Shown here one piece after another: positions 34,876-44,150 of a stretch of DNA of 64,000 nucleotides. Numbering within the stretch: position 1 is the first letter of the stretch; each line of letters begins with the position of its first letter. The DNA lies in assembly GCF_900112185.1 (NCBI RefSeq), contig NZ_FOKP01000026.1, positions 31,953 to 95,952 of the forward strand, written 5' to 3'. The position numbers and the translations under genes are program-made. Under the pieces are notes generated by a model. The model did no database searches, was not told the origin of the DNA, and saw only the letters and a program-made list of their open reading frames with translations. Origin of the DNA: Allobosea sp. CRIB-10. GTDB taxonomy: Bacteria; Pseudomonadota; Alphaproteobacteria; Rhizobiales; Beijerinckiaceae.

Positions 34876-36228
34876 TCACGACGCCTTGCGCAGCGCCGCG
34901 AGCGCCTCGCTGACGGTCGCTTCCGCCGCGCCGACCTGCAGCGCGATGTCGGCCGCCGCCGCATTGGCGCGCTCCAGCGCCTTCTCGGTCTTGCCGAGGC
35001 TGTCGTTGACGCGTGTCGCGCTGCCGATCGCCTCGTCCGAACCTTGCGCGACCTCGGCGGCGTGCCGGGCGATGCCGCCGGTGACGCTGCTCTGCTGGGC
35101 GACCGCATCCGAGATCGCCTCCGAATCCGCCTTGATCTCGCCGATCGTCGCGCCGATCGAGGTCGCGCGGACGCCGCAGGCCTCGGCGCTGGCCGAGAGC
35201 TCGGCGATCTGTGTCGCGATCTCCTGTGTCGCCGAGGCGGTCTGCGTCGCCAGCGACTTCACCTCGGCGGCGACCACGGCGAAGCCACGGCCGGACTCGC
35301 CGGCGCGGGCCGCCTCGATGGTGGCGTTGAGGGCGAGCAGATTGGTCTGGGCCGCGATGTCGGCGATCATGCCGACCACGGTGCCGATGCTGCTCGTGAC
35401 ATGGCGCAATCGGGCGATCGCTTCGTCCATCGCCTGCGCATCGGCGACGGCGCGGTTGGCGATCTCCAGGCTCTGGCGGGCGCGCTGGCCGATCTCGGCG
35501 ATGTTCGCCGACATCTCCTCGGTCGCTGCCGCAGTCTGCATCGCCTTCTCGCGCACCAGCAGCGAGGTCTGCGCGACCGAGCCGACCTGGTCCTTGATGA
35601 AGCTGCTGGCCGCCGAGGTCTCGCCGGCGGTGTCGACGAAGAGATCGACCGCCTTGCTGATCGCGCCGTCGAGCTGGCCGATCCGCGAGGTCAGCGTCGC
35701 CGCGACCTCGTCGAGCGCGACGCCGCGGCGGCGGGCCTCGGCCGCCTCAAACTCGCGGTCGAGCGACATGGCGGTGTTGACGTCATAGGTCAGGACCCGC
35801 TCGATGATGAAGAGATCATGCGGGATGTCGCGCCGCGAGAGAACCAGCCGCGTGCGGCTCTCCTCCAGGAAGATCCGGAACAGCGTGAAGGCGATCGAGG
35901 CGCGGGCGCGGGCACCGACCTGGCCGTGCCGTTCGAGCCCGGTGAGTCGTTCCAGCGAATCGCAATAGCGCTGGTCGAAATCACCGTCGAAGAGCAGGCG
36001 GAAATGATCGGCCTCGGCGGCATAGAGCTCGGCCGCGACCGGCTCGACGGCCGGCTTCAGCAGCGGGTGGATAGCGAAGGCGCGGGCGAAATCCTGCTCG
36101 ACCACCTCGACGATGACGCGTTCGACGATGGCGCGATAGCGGCGCAGGCGCTTGCGCTGACGCTCGTCATAGCCGATCGCCGTGAGGCGACGCTGGACGT
36201 GTTCGAGGATCGAGGCCAACCGCGCCAT
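34876..36228 (-). CDS. Soluble globin-type (protoglobin-like) chemoreceptor
   Basis: 450 residues without membrane helices. Residues ~20-165 look like a globin-coupled sensor domain: ADHFRLLFDGDFDQRYCDSL corresponds to the E-to-F helix region of HemAT-type sensors, followed by LERLTGLERHGQVGARARAS. His101 is a possible heme ligand, but an ungapped comparison puts Glu99 at the usual proximal-His position, so heme binding is uncertain. The C-terminal half is a methyl-accepting signalling domain with tip QTNLLALNATIEAARAGESG and GFAVVAAEVKSLATQT. It is probably a cytoplasmic O2, CO or NO sensor feeding chemotaxis. It sits inside the cox cluster, divergent from coxS and convergent with coxG. Confidence 0.75.
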   Translation of the reverse strand: MARLASILEHVQRRLTAIGYDERQRKRLRRYRAIVERVIVEVVEQDFARAFAIHPLLKPAVEPVAAELYAAEADHFRLLFDGDFDQRYCDSLERLTGLERHGQVGARARASIAFTLFRIFLEESRTRLVLSRRDIPHDLFIIERVLTYDVNTAMSLDREFEAAEARRRGVALDEVAATLTSRIGQLDGAISKAVDLFVDTAGETSAASSFIKDQVGSVAQTSLLVREKAMQTAAATEEMSANIAEIGQRARQSLEIANRAVADAQAMDEAIARLRHVTSSIGTVVGMIADIAAQTNLLALNATIEAARAGESGRGFAVVAAEVKSLATQTASATQEIATQIAELSASAEACGVRATSIGATIGEIKADSEAISDAVAQQSSVTGGIARHAAEVAQGSDEAIGSATRVNDSLGKTEKALERANAAAADIALQVGAAEATVSEALAALRKAS

Positions 36229-36555
36229 CCATGAGCGGGACGATCGGAGATCGTCATTCCGACCAGCGATGCTGCAGATGTGTGGTTAAGATTCCGCAAA
36301 GGGTTCGCTCGCCGGTTGCGAGTTGCGGAGCATCGCCGCGCAGTGCCGGTGTTCAAAACCATGGGAAAACGGCGCCAAACGAGGCCGGTTGCAGCATGGC
36401 CTCCCGCTTGACCGCGGAAAATCCCGGGTCCACATTGTTTTTTGAAGTTGTTCCAAGGAAATTCTCCGCTGGCTCGTGACGGGCCGGCGCATGGGTCGTG
36501 CGGCCTTCGCGATGTCGTGGGCCGTGCAGAAAACAGGCTTTCGGAGGAGTGCCCC
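36229..36555. other. 327-bp divergent region, chemoreceptor / coxS
   Basis: No gene is visible. A weak sigma70-like pair for the cox operon is TTGACC (36408-36413), a 17-bp spacer and CACATT (36431-36436), matching the -10 consensus only partly. GGAGGAG at about 36543 is the coxS ribosome site. A short inverted repeat (CGATC-GGA-GATCG) lies next to the chemoreceptor start. Confidence 0.4.
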
Positions 36556-37068
<513 letters not shown>

Positions 37069-37174
37069 CTGATTGCCGCGGCTGCCTCCGGCCGAAGCCG
37101 GCAGCCGTCTTCCGATGTGATCCCCGAAACATGCTGATAGCGCCCAATAAGAGGCGTCACGCCAGGAGGAATCC

Positions 37175-39538
37175 ATGTCCGCCACCGGAATCGGCGCTCC
37201 CGTCCGCCGCAAGGAAGACCACCGCTTCATCACCGGCCAGGGCCGCTATACCGACGACATCAACCGGCCGGGCCAGGCCCACGCCTATTTCCTGCGTTCG
37301 CCGCATGCGCACGCCACGCTGAAAAAGATCGATACCATGGCCGCGGCGGCGATGCCGGGCGTGCTGGGGATCTTCACCGGCGACGATCTCGCCGCCGACA
37401 AGGTCGGCGGGCTGATCTGCGGCTGGATGATCCACAACAAGGACGGCTCGCCGATGAGGGCAGGCCCGCATCCGGCGCTGGCGCAGGGCAAGGTCCGCTA
37501 TGTCGGCGACCATGTCGCGGTGGTGGTGGCCGAGACGCTGGCGCAGGCGCGTGACGCGGCCGAGGCGATCGTCGTCGACTATGGCGTGCTGCCGGCAGTG
37601 GTCGATACCGCAACCGCGGCCAAGGCGAAGACGCAAGTTCATGCCGAGGCTCCGGACAACACGGTGTTCAACTGGCATCTCGGCGATAGGGCTGCGACCG
37701 ACGCGGCCTTCAAGGCGGCCAAGCACGTCACCAAGCTCGACATCGTCAACAACCGGCTGGTGCCGAACCCGATGGAGCCGCGCGGCGCGGTCGGCGATTA
37801 CGACCAGGGCGAGGGCGCCTTCACGCTCTACACCACCAGCCAGAACCCGCATGTGGCGCGCCTCGTGCTCTCGGCCTTCATCGGCATCGCGCCCGAGAAC
37901 AAGCTGCGCGTGATCGCGCCGGATGTCGGCGGCGGCTTCGGCTCGAAGATCTTCATCTATGCCGAGGAGACGGTCTGCGTCTGGGCGGCGAAGAAGGTCG
38001 GCCGCCCGGTGAAATGGACCTCTGACCGCACAGAGGCCTTCCTCTCCGACGCCCATGGCCGCGACCATGTCACCCATGCCGAGCTCGCCATGGACGCAGA
38101 CGGCAAGATGCTGGCGATGCGGGTGCACACCACCGCCAATCTCGGCGCCTATCTCTCGACCTTCTCGTCCTCGGTGCCGACCTATCTCTACGCGCCGCTA
38201 CTGTCCGGCCAGTACGACATCCCGGCGATCTATTGCGAGGTCGATGCGGTCTACACCAACACCGCCCCGGTCGATGCCTATCGCGGGGCAGGGCGGCCGG
38301 AGGCGACCTTCGTGGTCGAGCGGCTGGTCGAGGTCGCAGCGCGCCAGCTCGGCAAGGACCCGGCCAAGTTCCGCACGCAGAACTTCATCAAGAAGTTCCC
38401 GCACCAGACGCCGGTGATCATGATGTACGACACCGGCAATTACGGGGCCTCGCTGAAGAAGGCGATGGAGATCATCGACTACAAGGGCTTTCCGAAGCGC
38501 CGCCGCGATTCGGCCCGCAGCGGCAAGCTGCGCGGCATCGGCTTCTCCGCTTATATCGAGGCCTGCGGCATCGCGCCCTCCGCCGCGGTCGGCTCGCTCG
38601 GCGCAGGCGTGGGCCTCTGGGAATCGGCCGAGGTTCGGGTCAACCCGATCGGCACGGTCGAGGTGCTGACCGGCTCGCACAGCCACGGCCAGGGCCACGA
38701 GACCACCTTCGCCCAGCTCGTCTCCGACCGGCTCGGGGTGCCCCTGGAGAACGTCTCGATCGTCCATGGCGACACCGACAAAGTGCAGATGGGCATGGGC
38801 ACCTATGGCTCGCGCTCTGGCGCGGTCGGCATGTCGGCGATCTTCAAGGCGATCGACAAGGTGATCGCCAAGGGCAAGAAGGTCGCGGCCTATGTGCTGG
38901 AGGCCGACGAGGCCGATATCGACTTCAAGGACGGCAACTTCACCGTCAAGGGCACCGACCGCAAGCTCGATTTCGGCTCCTGCGCGCTGCAGGCCTATGT
39001 CGCGCACAAGTTCAACGGCCAGGACCTCGAGCCGGGGCTGAAGGAGGGGGCATTCTACGACCCGACCAACTTCACCTTCCCGGCCGGCGTCCATATCTGC
39101 GAGCTCGAGATCGATCCCGACACCGGCGTGACCCGGATCGAGCGCTGGGCCGCGGTCGACGATTTCGGCAATGTCATCAACCCGATGATCGTCGAGGGTC
39201 AGGTCCATGGCGGCATCGCCCAGGGTGTCGGCCAGGCGCTGCTCGAAGGCGCCCGCTACAATGCCGACGGCCAGCTGGTGACGGCGAGCTTCATGGACTA
39301 CTGCATGCCGCGCGCCGACGATCTGCCGTCCTTCGAGGTCGGCATGACGGTGACGCCCTGCCCGTCGAACCCGCTGGGGATCAAGGGCTGCGGCGAGGCC
39401 GGCGCCATCGCCTCGCCGCCCGCCGTCATCAACGCCATCACCGACGCGCTCGGCCATGAGGACATCGCCATGCCGGCGACGCCGCAGGCCGTCTGGCGCG
39501 CCGCGCAGAAAACGCTCAGCCGCATGGCTGCCGAGTGA
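37175..39538 (+). CDS. coxL: Form II CoxL: molybdenum hydroxylase large subunit
   Basis: A 787-residue Mo-pterin subunit: GAPVRRKEDHRFITGQGRYT at the N-terminus, MEPRGAVGDYDQGEGAFTLY, GGGFGSKIF, active-site loop AYRGAGR (368-374), GQGHETTFAQLVSDRLGVP and the catalytic Glu741 in KGCGEAGAIASPPA. The active-site loop is AYRGAGR (form II), not the form I AYRCSFR whose Cys holds the Cu-Mo centre. Real CO oxidation is therefore doubtful, and another hydroxylation (aromatic, aldehyde or purine-like substrate) is possible. It is between coxS and coxM. Confidence 0.9.
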   Translation: MSATGIGAPVRRKEDHRFITGQGRYTDDINRPGQAHAYFLRSPHAHATLKKIDTMAAAAMPGVLGIFTGDDLAADKVGGLICGWMIHNKDGSPMRAGPHPALAQGKVRYVGDHVAVVVAETLAQARDAAEAIVVDYGVLPAVVDTATAAKAKTQVHAEAPDNTVFNWHLGDRAATDAAFKAAKHVTKLDIVNNRLVPNPMEPRGAVGDYDQGEGAFTLYTTSQNPHVARLVLSAFIGIAPENKLRVIAPDVGGGFGSKIFIYAEETVCVWAAKKVGRPVKWTSDRTEAFLSDAHGRDHVTHAELAMDADGKMLAMRVHTTANLGAYLSTFSSSVPTYLYAPLLSGQYDIPAIYCEVDAVYTNTAPVDAYRGAGRPEATFVVERLVEVAARQLGKDPAKFRTQNFIKKFPHQTPVIMMYDTGNYGASLKKAMEIIDYKGFPKRRRDSARSGKLRGIGFSAYIEACGIAPSAAVGSLGAGVGLWESAEVRVNPIGTVEVLTGSHSHGQGHETTFAQLVSDRLGVPLENVSIVHGDTDKVQMGMGTYGSRSGAVGMSAIFKAIDKVIAKGKKVAAYVLEADEADIDFKDGNFTVKGTDRKLDFGSCALQAYVAHKFNGQDLEPGLKEGAFYDPTNFTFPAGVHICELEIDPDTGVTRIERWAAVDDFGNVINPMIVEGQVHGGIAQGVGQALLEGARYNADGQLVTASFMDYCMPRADDLPSFEVGMTVTPCPSNPLGIKGCGEAGAIASPPAVINAITDALGHEDIAMPATPQAVWRAAQKTLSRMAAE

Positions 39539-39555
39539 TCTGAAAGGACGAGACG

Positions 39556-40362
39556 ATGTACGCCTTCACCTATCACCGCCCGGCGACCGCGCGTCAGGCC
39601 GCCAGCCTCCTCGCCAAGAAGGAGGACGCCAAACTGCTCGCCGGCGGCCACACGCTGCTGCCGACGATGAAGCAGCGCCTGGCTTCGCCCGGCGCGCTGG
39701 TCGATCTCTCCTCCTGCGCCGACCTCAAGGGCATCGCCCGCAAGGGCCGCAATCTCGTGATCGGCGCGATGACCACCCATGCCGAGGTCGCGGCCTCGCC
39801 GGAGGTCCAGGAGGCGATCCCGGCGCTGGCCCATCTCGCCAGCCATATCGGCGACCCGCATGTGCGCCATCGCGGCACGATCGGCGGCTCGGTCGCCAAC
39901 AACGACCCGGCGGCCGACTATCCGGCGGCGTTGCTGGCGCTCGGCGCGACGGTGGTGACCAACAAGCGCAAGCTCGCGGCTGATGAGTTCTTCACCGGTC
40001 TCTACGAGACGGCGCTGGAGGAGGGCGAGATCATCGTCAAGGTCTCGTTCCCGGTGGCGTCCAAGGCGGGTTATGCCAAGTTCCGCAATCCGGCCTCGCG
40101 CTATGCGCTGGTCGGCGTCTTCGTCGCCAAGCGCGGCAGCGAGATCGCCGTCGCCGTGACCGGGGCCGGCGAGGGCGGCGTCTTCCGCTGGCCGGAGGCG
40201 GAGGCGGCGCTGAAGGCGCGCTTCGCGGCCAAATCGCTCGATGGCCTCAAGCACACCGCCAAGGGCATCAATGGCGACATCCATGCCGACGCCGAGTACC
40301 GCGCCCATCTGATCGGCGTGATGGCCAAGCAGGCGGTGGCGCAGGCGACGGGGAAGGCTTGA
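39556..40362 (+). CDS. coxM: Molybdenum hydroxylase FAD-binding medium subunit (CoxM type)
   Basis: A 268-residue FAD subunit: AGGHTLLPTMKQRL (29-42) and RGTIGGSVANNDPAADYPAA (106-125) are the two FAD-contact loops of the family. YAKFRNPASRYALVGVFVAK marks the C-terminal CO_deh_flav domain. It follows coxL by 17 bp with a GAAAGGACGAGACG ribosome site and completes the S-L-M heterotrimer that passes electrons to the quinone pool. The operon order is S-L-M rather than the M-S-L seen in classical form I clusters. Confidence 0.92.
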   Translation: MYAFTYHRPATARQAASLLAKKEDAKLLAGGHTLLPTMKQRLASPGALVDLSSCADLKGIARKGRNLVIGAMTTHAEVAASPEVQEAIPALAHLASHIGDPHVRHRGTIGGSVANNDPAADYPAALLALGATVVTNKRKLAADEFFTGLYETALEEGEIIVKVSFPVASKAGYAKFRNPASRYALVGVFVAKRGSEIAVAVTGAGEGGVFRWPEAEAALKARFAAKSLDGLKHTAKGINGDIHADAEYRAHLIGVMAKQAVAQATGKA

Positions 40363-40380
40363 GCCGACCCAATTGGTCTG

Positions 40381-40481
40381 GTCATCCCGGCCGTAGCGAA
40401 GCGGAGAGCCGGGATCCAGTCCTGAACGGTTCAGGAATGGATCCCGGATCGGCGCCGCTGACGCGGCTTGTCCGGGATGAC
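40381..40481. repeat. Palindromic intergenic element, family C copy 2
   Basis: Bounded by GTCATCCCGG and CCGGGATGAC, with an internal CCTGAAC-GG-TTCAGG hairpin. Its last 43 bases exactly match, in reverse complement, the first 43 of the 23865-23975 element 16.5 kb away. It lies between the convergent coxM and TRIC-like genes. Confidence 0.85.
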
Positions 40482-40553
40482 AGCGAAGCGGCTGAAGCGC
40501 TCGTTCAATCGAAGAACCGCTCCTCGGCAGCAGCCTGACGATGTTCGAGCCAC

Positions 40554-41168
40554 TTAGTGCAGATCGCGCGTATAGACGAATTTCGGCATGCTCCAGCTGA
40601 AGCGCAGCGCCAGCAGGCGCAGCACCAGCCCGGCTGCCATGGCGAGCACCGTGACGAAATCATGCGGCAGCTCGACCTTGATGCCGCCGACATAGATCAG
40701 CCCGGTCACCACCGACACGGTGGCGTAGAGCTCGCTGCGGAAGAGCAGGGGGATGTCGGCGCAGAGCATGTCGCGCAGCACGCCGCCGACGCAGCCGGTG
40801 ATCAACCCGGCGGTGATCACGATGATGAAGGGCTGCTGCATCTCCAGCGCGACATTGCAGCCAATCACGGTGAACAGCACGAGGCCGACCGCGTCGAGCA
40901 GCAGGAAGATCTTGCGCAGCCGGTGCATGAACCGGGCGAGGCCGATGGTGACGAGCGCAGCGCCGGCGGTGATCAGCAGGTAGTGCGGGTGCTTGACCCA
41001 GGTCAGCGGATAATGGCCGAGCAGCATGTCGCGAACCGAGCCGCCGCCGAGCGCGGTGATGCAGCCGAGCATGCAGACGCCGACCCAGTCCATGCTCCGG
41101 CGGCCGGCCGCCAATGCAGCCGACATGGCTTCGACGACGATCGCGACGATGTACAGTGCCGTGAGCAC
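40554..41168 (-). CDS. Trimeric intracellular cation channel family protein (UPF0126/YicG)
   Basis: A 204-residue seven-helix protein made of a duplicated half: CMLGCITALGGGSVRDMLLG and AGLITGCVGGVLRDMLCADI are the two GGG-x-x-RD motifs of bacterial TRIC homologues. It likely conducts K+ or other monovalent cations, or glycine in some reports. It starts at GTG 41168. It is inserted on the opposite strand between coxM and the coxD-like gene, diverging from the latter; no functional link to the cox cluster is evident. Confidence 0.88.
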   Translation of the reverse strand: MLTALYIVAIVVEAMSAALAAGRRSMDWVGVCMLGCITALGGGSVRDMLLGHYPLTWVKHPHYLLITAGAALVTIGLARFMHRLRKIFLLLDAVGLVLFTVIGCNVALEMQQPFIIVITAGLITGCVGGVLRDMLCADIPLLFRSELYATVSVVTGLIYVGGIKVELPHDFVTVLAMAAGLVLRLLALRFSWSMPKFVYTRDLH

Positions 41169-41281
41169 GCCGGTTTCTCCGTTCGCTATCCCTTCAGCCT
41201 GTTAGGGACTAAGGATCGTGACAGGTCAAACCGGCCTTGTGAGGCTGGCGCCGCCGCGACATCTGCCAAGACCGGGACCGC

Positions 41282-42202
41282 ATGACGACGACCGCCTCAC
41301 TGCCGACCTCGATCGACGCCACGCTCTCCCTGCTGCAATCGCAGGGCTATGTCGCCGACCGGGCGCTGGCGACCGTGCTCTTCCTGGCGCTCCGGATGAA
41401 GCGGCCGCTGCTGCTCGAAGGCGAGGCCGGCACCGGCAAGACCGAGATCGCCAAGGTGCTCGCAAGCGGGCTCGGGCGCCGGCTGATTCGATTGCAATGC
41501 TATGAGGGGCTCGATCTCGCCTCCGCCGTCTACGAATGGAACTATGCCGGCCAGATGATGGCGATCCGTCTCGCCGAGGCCGGCGGTATCGCCGGCGATC
41601 GCGAGCGGCTGGAGAGCGACCTGTTCTCCGAGCGCTATCTGGTCAAGCGCCCGCTGCTGCAGGCGCTGGAGCCGCAGGAGGGCGGGGCGCCGATCCTGCT
41701 GATCGACGAGCTCGACCGCACCGACGAGGCCTTCGAGGCCTTCCTGCTCGAAGTGCTGGCCGATGCGCAGGTGACGATCCCCGAGCTCGGCACGATCAAG
41801 GCTGCCGAGCCGCCGATCGTGATCCTGACCTCGAACCGCACCCGTGAAATCCATGACGCGCTGAAACGCCGCTGCCTTTATCACTGGGTCGGCTATCCCG
41901 ACGCTGCCCGCGAACTCGCCATCCTGAAGGCGAAGGCGCCGGGCGCTCCCGCCAAGCTCGCCAAGCAGATCGTGTCCTTCGTGCAGGCGATCCGCAAGGA
42001 GGAATTGTTCAAGGCGCCGGGCGTCGCCGAGACGCTCGACTGGGCCAGCGCGCTGGTCGAGCTCGATGCCGTGGCGCTCGACCCGGCCATCGTCTCCGAC
42101 ACGCTCGGCGCGCTGCTGAAGTACCAGGACGACATTCAGGCGATGCAGGGCTCGAAGGTCGGCGAATTGCTCGACCAGGCCAAGCAGGCGGCGCGGGGTT
42201 GA
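41282..42202 (+). CDS. coxD: MoxR-type AAA+ ATPase (CoxD-like)
   Basis: A 306-residue MoxR AAA+ protein: Walker A GEAGTGKT (47-54), the CoxD-like segment RLQCYEGLDLASAVYEWNYA, Walker B ILLIDELDRTDEAFEAFLLE and sensor 1 VILTSNRTREIHDALKRRC. CoxD in Oligotropha is needed to build the functional metal centre of CO dehydrogenase. A VWA partner (CoxE) is encoded downstream after an NTF2-like gene, the usual MoxR/VWA pairing. Confidence 0.9.
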   Translation: MTTTASLPTSIDATLSLLQSQGYVADRALATVLFLALRMKRPLLLEGEAGTGKTEIAKVLASGLGRRLIRLQCYEGLDLASAVYEWNYAGQMMAIRLAEAGGIAGDRERLESDLFSERYLVKRPLLQALEPQEGGAPILLIDELDRTDEAFEAFLLEVLADAQVTIPELGTIKAAEPPIVILTSNRTREIHDALKRRCLYHWVGYPDAARELAILKAKAPGAPAKLAKQIVSFVQAIRKEELFKAPGVAETLDWASALVELDAVALDPAIVSDTLGALLKYQDDIQAMQGSKVGELLDQAKQAARG

Positions 42203-42211
42203 AATCGCGCC

Positions 42212-42303
42212 GTCATTCTCGGGCGAAGCGAAGCGCAGACCCGAGAATCTCATGACGAGAGAACACTGGTTTCCGAGATGGTCGGCTCAAGGCCGACCAT
42301 GAC
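42212..42303. repeat. Palindromic intergenic element, family B copy 2
   Basis: Starts GTCATTCTCGGGCG, then GAAGCGCAGACCCGAGAATC as in 23020-23125. Its right arm is GATGGTCGGCT..AAGGCCGACCATGAC. It fills the gap between the coxD-like gene and the NTF2-like gene, both on the plus strand, so it lies inside a likely operon. Confidence 0.75.
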
Positions 42304-42321
42304 GTGCAGCGGGAGCAAGCG

Positions 42322-42696
42322 ATGAACGACGACATCAAGGCGATCGAAGCGGCGACCTGGACCTATCTGGATGGGCTCTATGAGGGCGATGTCGACAAGC
42401 TCGCCTCGGTCTTCCATCCGACCAGCGCGCTCACCCAATCGCTCGACGGCGAGCTCAAGGTCGTGCCGCGCGAGCAATGGTTCGAAGCGGTGAGGGGCCG
42501 CAAATCGCCGAAGGAGACCGGGTTGGAGCGCGGCGACCATATCCTGGCGATCGATCTGGTCGGGCCGTCCATGGCGCTGGTCAAGGTCAAGTGCCAGATG
42601 CCGCCGCGCTATTTCACCGACCTTCTGTCCTTCCTGAAGGTCGACGGCAAATGGATGGTGGCCCAGAAGGTGTTCATGACCGAGATCGGGCAGTGA
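42322..42696 (+). CDS. NTF2-like / SnoaL-type small protein
   Basis: A 124-residue protein with the cone-shaped NTF2-like pattern: IEAATWTYLDGLYEGDVDKL, FHPTSALTQSLDGELKVV, MALVKVKCQMPPRYFTDLLS and the terminal FLKVDGKWMVAQKVFMTE. The family includes small isomerases, hydratases and binding proteins. GCGGGAGC precedes ATG 42322. Lying between coxD and coxE, it may be an accessory or substrate-handling factor of the Mo enzyme; that is inference. Confidence 0.8.
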   Translation: MNDDIKAIEAATWTYLDGLYEGDVDKLASVFHPTSALTQSLDGELKVVPREQWFEAVRGRKSPKETGLERGDHILAIDLVGPSMALVKVKCQMPPRYFTDLLSFLKVDGKWMVAQKVFMTEIGQ

Positions 42697-42710
42697 CGAG
42701 CTATGTCCCC

Positions 42711-42801
42711 GTCATGGTCGGGCTTGTCCCGACCATCCACGTCTTCATTCGGGCAACGTGGAGTTCAAGACGTGGATGCTCGCCACAAGGGCGAGCATGA
42801 C
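42711..42801. repeat. Palindromic intergenic element, family E
   Basis: GTCATGGTCGGGCTTGTCCC..GACCATCCACG on the left and CGTGGATGCTCGCCA..AGGGCGAGCATGAC on the right. The ends are again GTCAT/ATGAC, and the right arm resembles that of family B. It lies between the NTF2-like stop and the coxE ribosome site. Confidence 0.7.
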
Positions 42802-42810
42802 GGGGGAGAG

Positions 42811-44010
42811 ATGACCGGCAAGCTGCCCGAGAACGTCGCCTATTTCGCCCGCGCCTTGCGGGGCGCGGGCCTGCGCGTCGGGCCGGGCGCCGTGGTCGAG
42901 GCGGTGGAGGCGCTGGCTGATGGCGCGCTCGGCGGACGCGAGGACGTCTACTGGGCGCTGCATGCGATCTTCGTGAAGAAGCACGAGGATTCGGCGGTCT
43001 ACGATCAGGCGTTCCGGCTGTTCTGGCGCCGGCGCGGGCTGATCGAGAAATTGATGGCGCAGATGTCGCCGGTGACGCCCCGGGTCGACAGCGAGCCGCA
43101 GAAGCCGGAGGCCGGGGCGTTGCGCGTGGCGGAAGCCTTCACGCCGCCACCCCGCGAGGACGAGCCGCCGGTCGAACTGACCGAGCTCTCGGCCAGGCTC
43201 ACAGTCTCCGAGCGCGAGACGCTGAAATCGCGCGATTTCGCCCAGATGAGCGCAACCGAGATCGCCAAGGCGCGCCAGCTCATCGCAGAGCTCAGGCTAC
43301 CCAATGACGCCGTGCCGACGCGGCGCTTCCAGGCGGCGCATGTCGGGGCGCGGATCGATCCGCGCCGCACCTTCCGCCGTTCGCTCAGGGGCGGCGGTGC
43401 CTCGATCGATCTCGCCTTCCGCGAGCGGGCCGAGATCCATCCACCGGTTGTCGCGCTCGTCGACATCTCCGGCTCGATGGCCGAGTATTCGCGCATCTTC
43501 CTGCACTTCCTGCACGCCGTCACCGAGCAGCGCCGGCGCGTGCATTCCTTCGTCTTCGGCACGCGGTTGACCAATGTCACGCGCATGCTGCGGGCCCGCG
43601 ACCCGGACGAGGCGCTGGCGCTCGCCGGCAAGGCGGCGCCGGACTGGGAGGGCGGCACGCGCATCGCCTCGGCCCTGCACGCCTTCAACCGGGTCTGGTC
43701 GCGCCGGGTGCTGGCGGGCGGAGCGGTGGTGCTGCTCTTCACCGACGGGCTGGAGCGCCATCTCGGTCCCGATCTCTCCTTCGAGATGGACCGCCTGCAC
43801 CGTTCCTGCCGGCAACTGACCTGGCTCAACCCGCTGCTGCGCTACGAGGCCTTCGAGGCGCGCGCCAGCGGCATCCGGGCGATGCTGCCGCATGTCGATC
43901 AGTTCCGGCCGATCCACAACCTCGCGGCGATGGCCGATCTCTGCGCCGCTCTTTCGTCGGACGCACGGCAGATCACCGATCCGCGGCTATGGTTGAAGAA
44001 GGCGGGTTGA
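42811..44010 (+). CDS. coxE: VWA-domain CoxE-like protein
   Basis: 399 residues: N-terminal helical CoxE part (NVAYFARALRGAGLRVGPGA, EDVYWALHAIFVKKHEDSAV) and a C-terminal von Willebrand A domain with the metal motif VDISGSMAEYS (DxSxS, about 216-226). The Asp of FTDGLERHLG and the RIASALHAFNR region follow. CoxE pairs with the MoxR ATPase CoxD in inserting or sulfurating the Mo centre. ATG 42811 follows GGGGGAGAG; upstream codons in frame belong to the palindromic repeat. Confidence 0.9.
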   Translation: MTGKLPENVAYFARALRGAGLRVGPGAVVEAVEALADGALGGREDVYWALHAIFVKKHEDSAVYDQAFRLFWRRRGLIEKLMAQMSPVTPRVDSEPQKPEAGALRVAEAFTPPPREDEPPVELTELSARLTVSERETLKSRDFAQMSATEIAKARQLIAELRLPNDAVPTRRFQAAHVGARIDPRRTFRRSLRGGGASIDLAFRERAEIHPPVVALVDISGSMAEYSRIFLHFLHAVTEQRRRVHSFVFGTRLTNVTRMLRARDPDEALALAGKAAPDWEGGTRIASALHAFNRVWSRRVLAGGAVVLLFTDGLERHLGPDLSFEMDRLHRSCRQLTWLNPLLRYEAFEARASGIRAMLPHVDQFRPIHNLAAMADLCAALSSDARQITDPRLWLKKAG

Positions 44011-44031
44011 GGCATGATCTGCACAGAACCA

Positions 44032-44136
44032 GCCCTCATCCTGAGGAGCGATCACAGATCGCGTCTCGAAGGATGCTCCAGAGACCACTGGAACCATCCA
44101 TCGAGACGCCGCTGCGCGGCTCCTCAGGATGAGGGC
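44032..44136. repeat. Palindromic intergenic element, family A copy 3
   Basis: GCCCTCATCCTGAGGAGCG at the left pairs with CTCCTCAGGATGAGGGC at the right, and the middle holds GAAGGATGCTCC..GGAACCATCC arms. It lies between coxE and the XdhC N-terminal gene. Confidence 0.8.
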
Positions 44137-44150
44137 TGAGGGAGGTTTTC

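Noticed and set aside
37175..39538. Genuine form I CO dehydrogenase
   Set aside because: The loop is AYRGAGR, not AYRCSFR, so the Cu-Mo Cys is missing.
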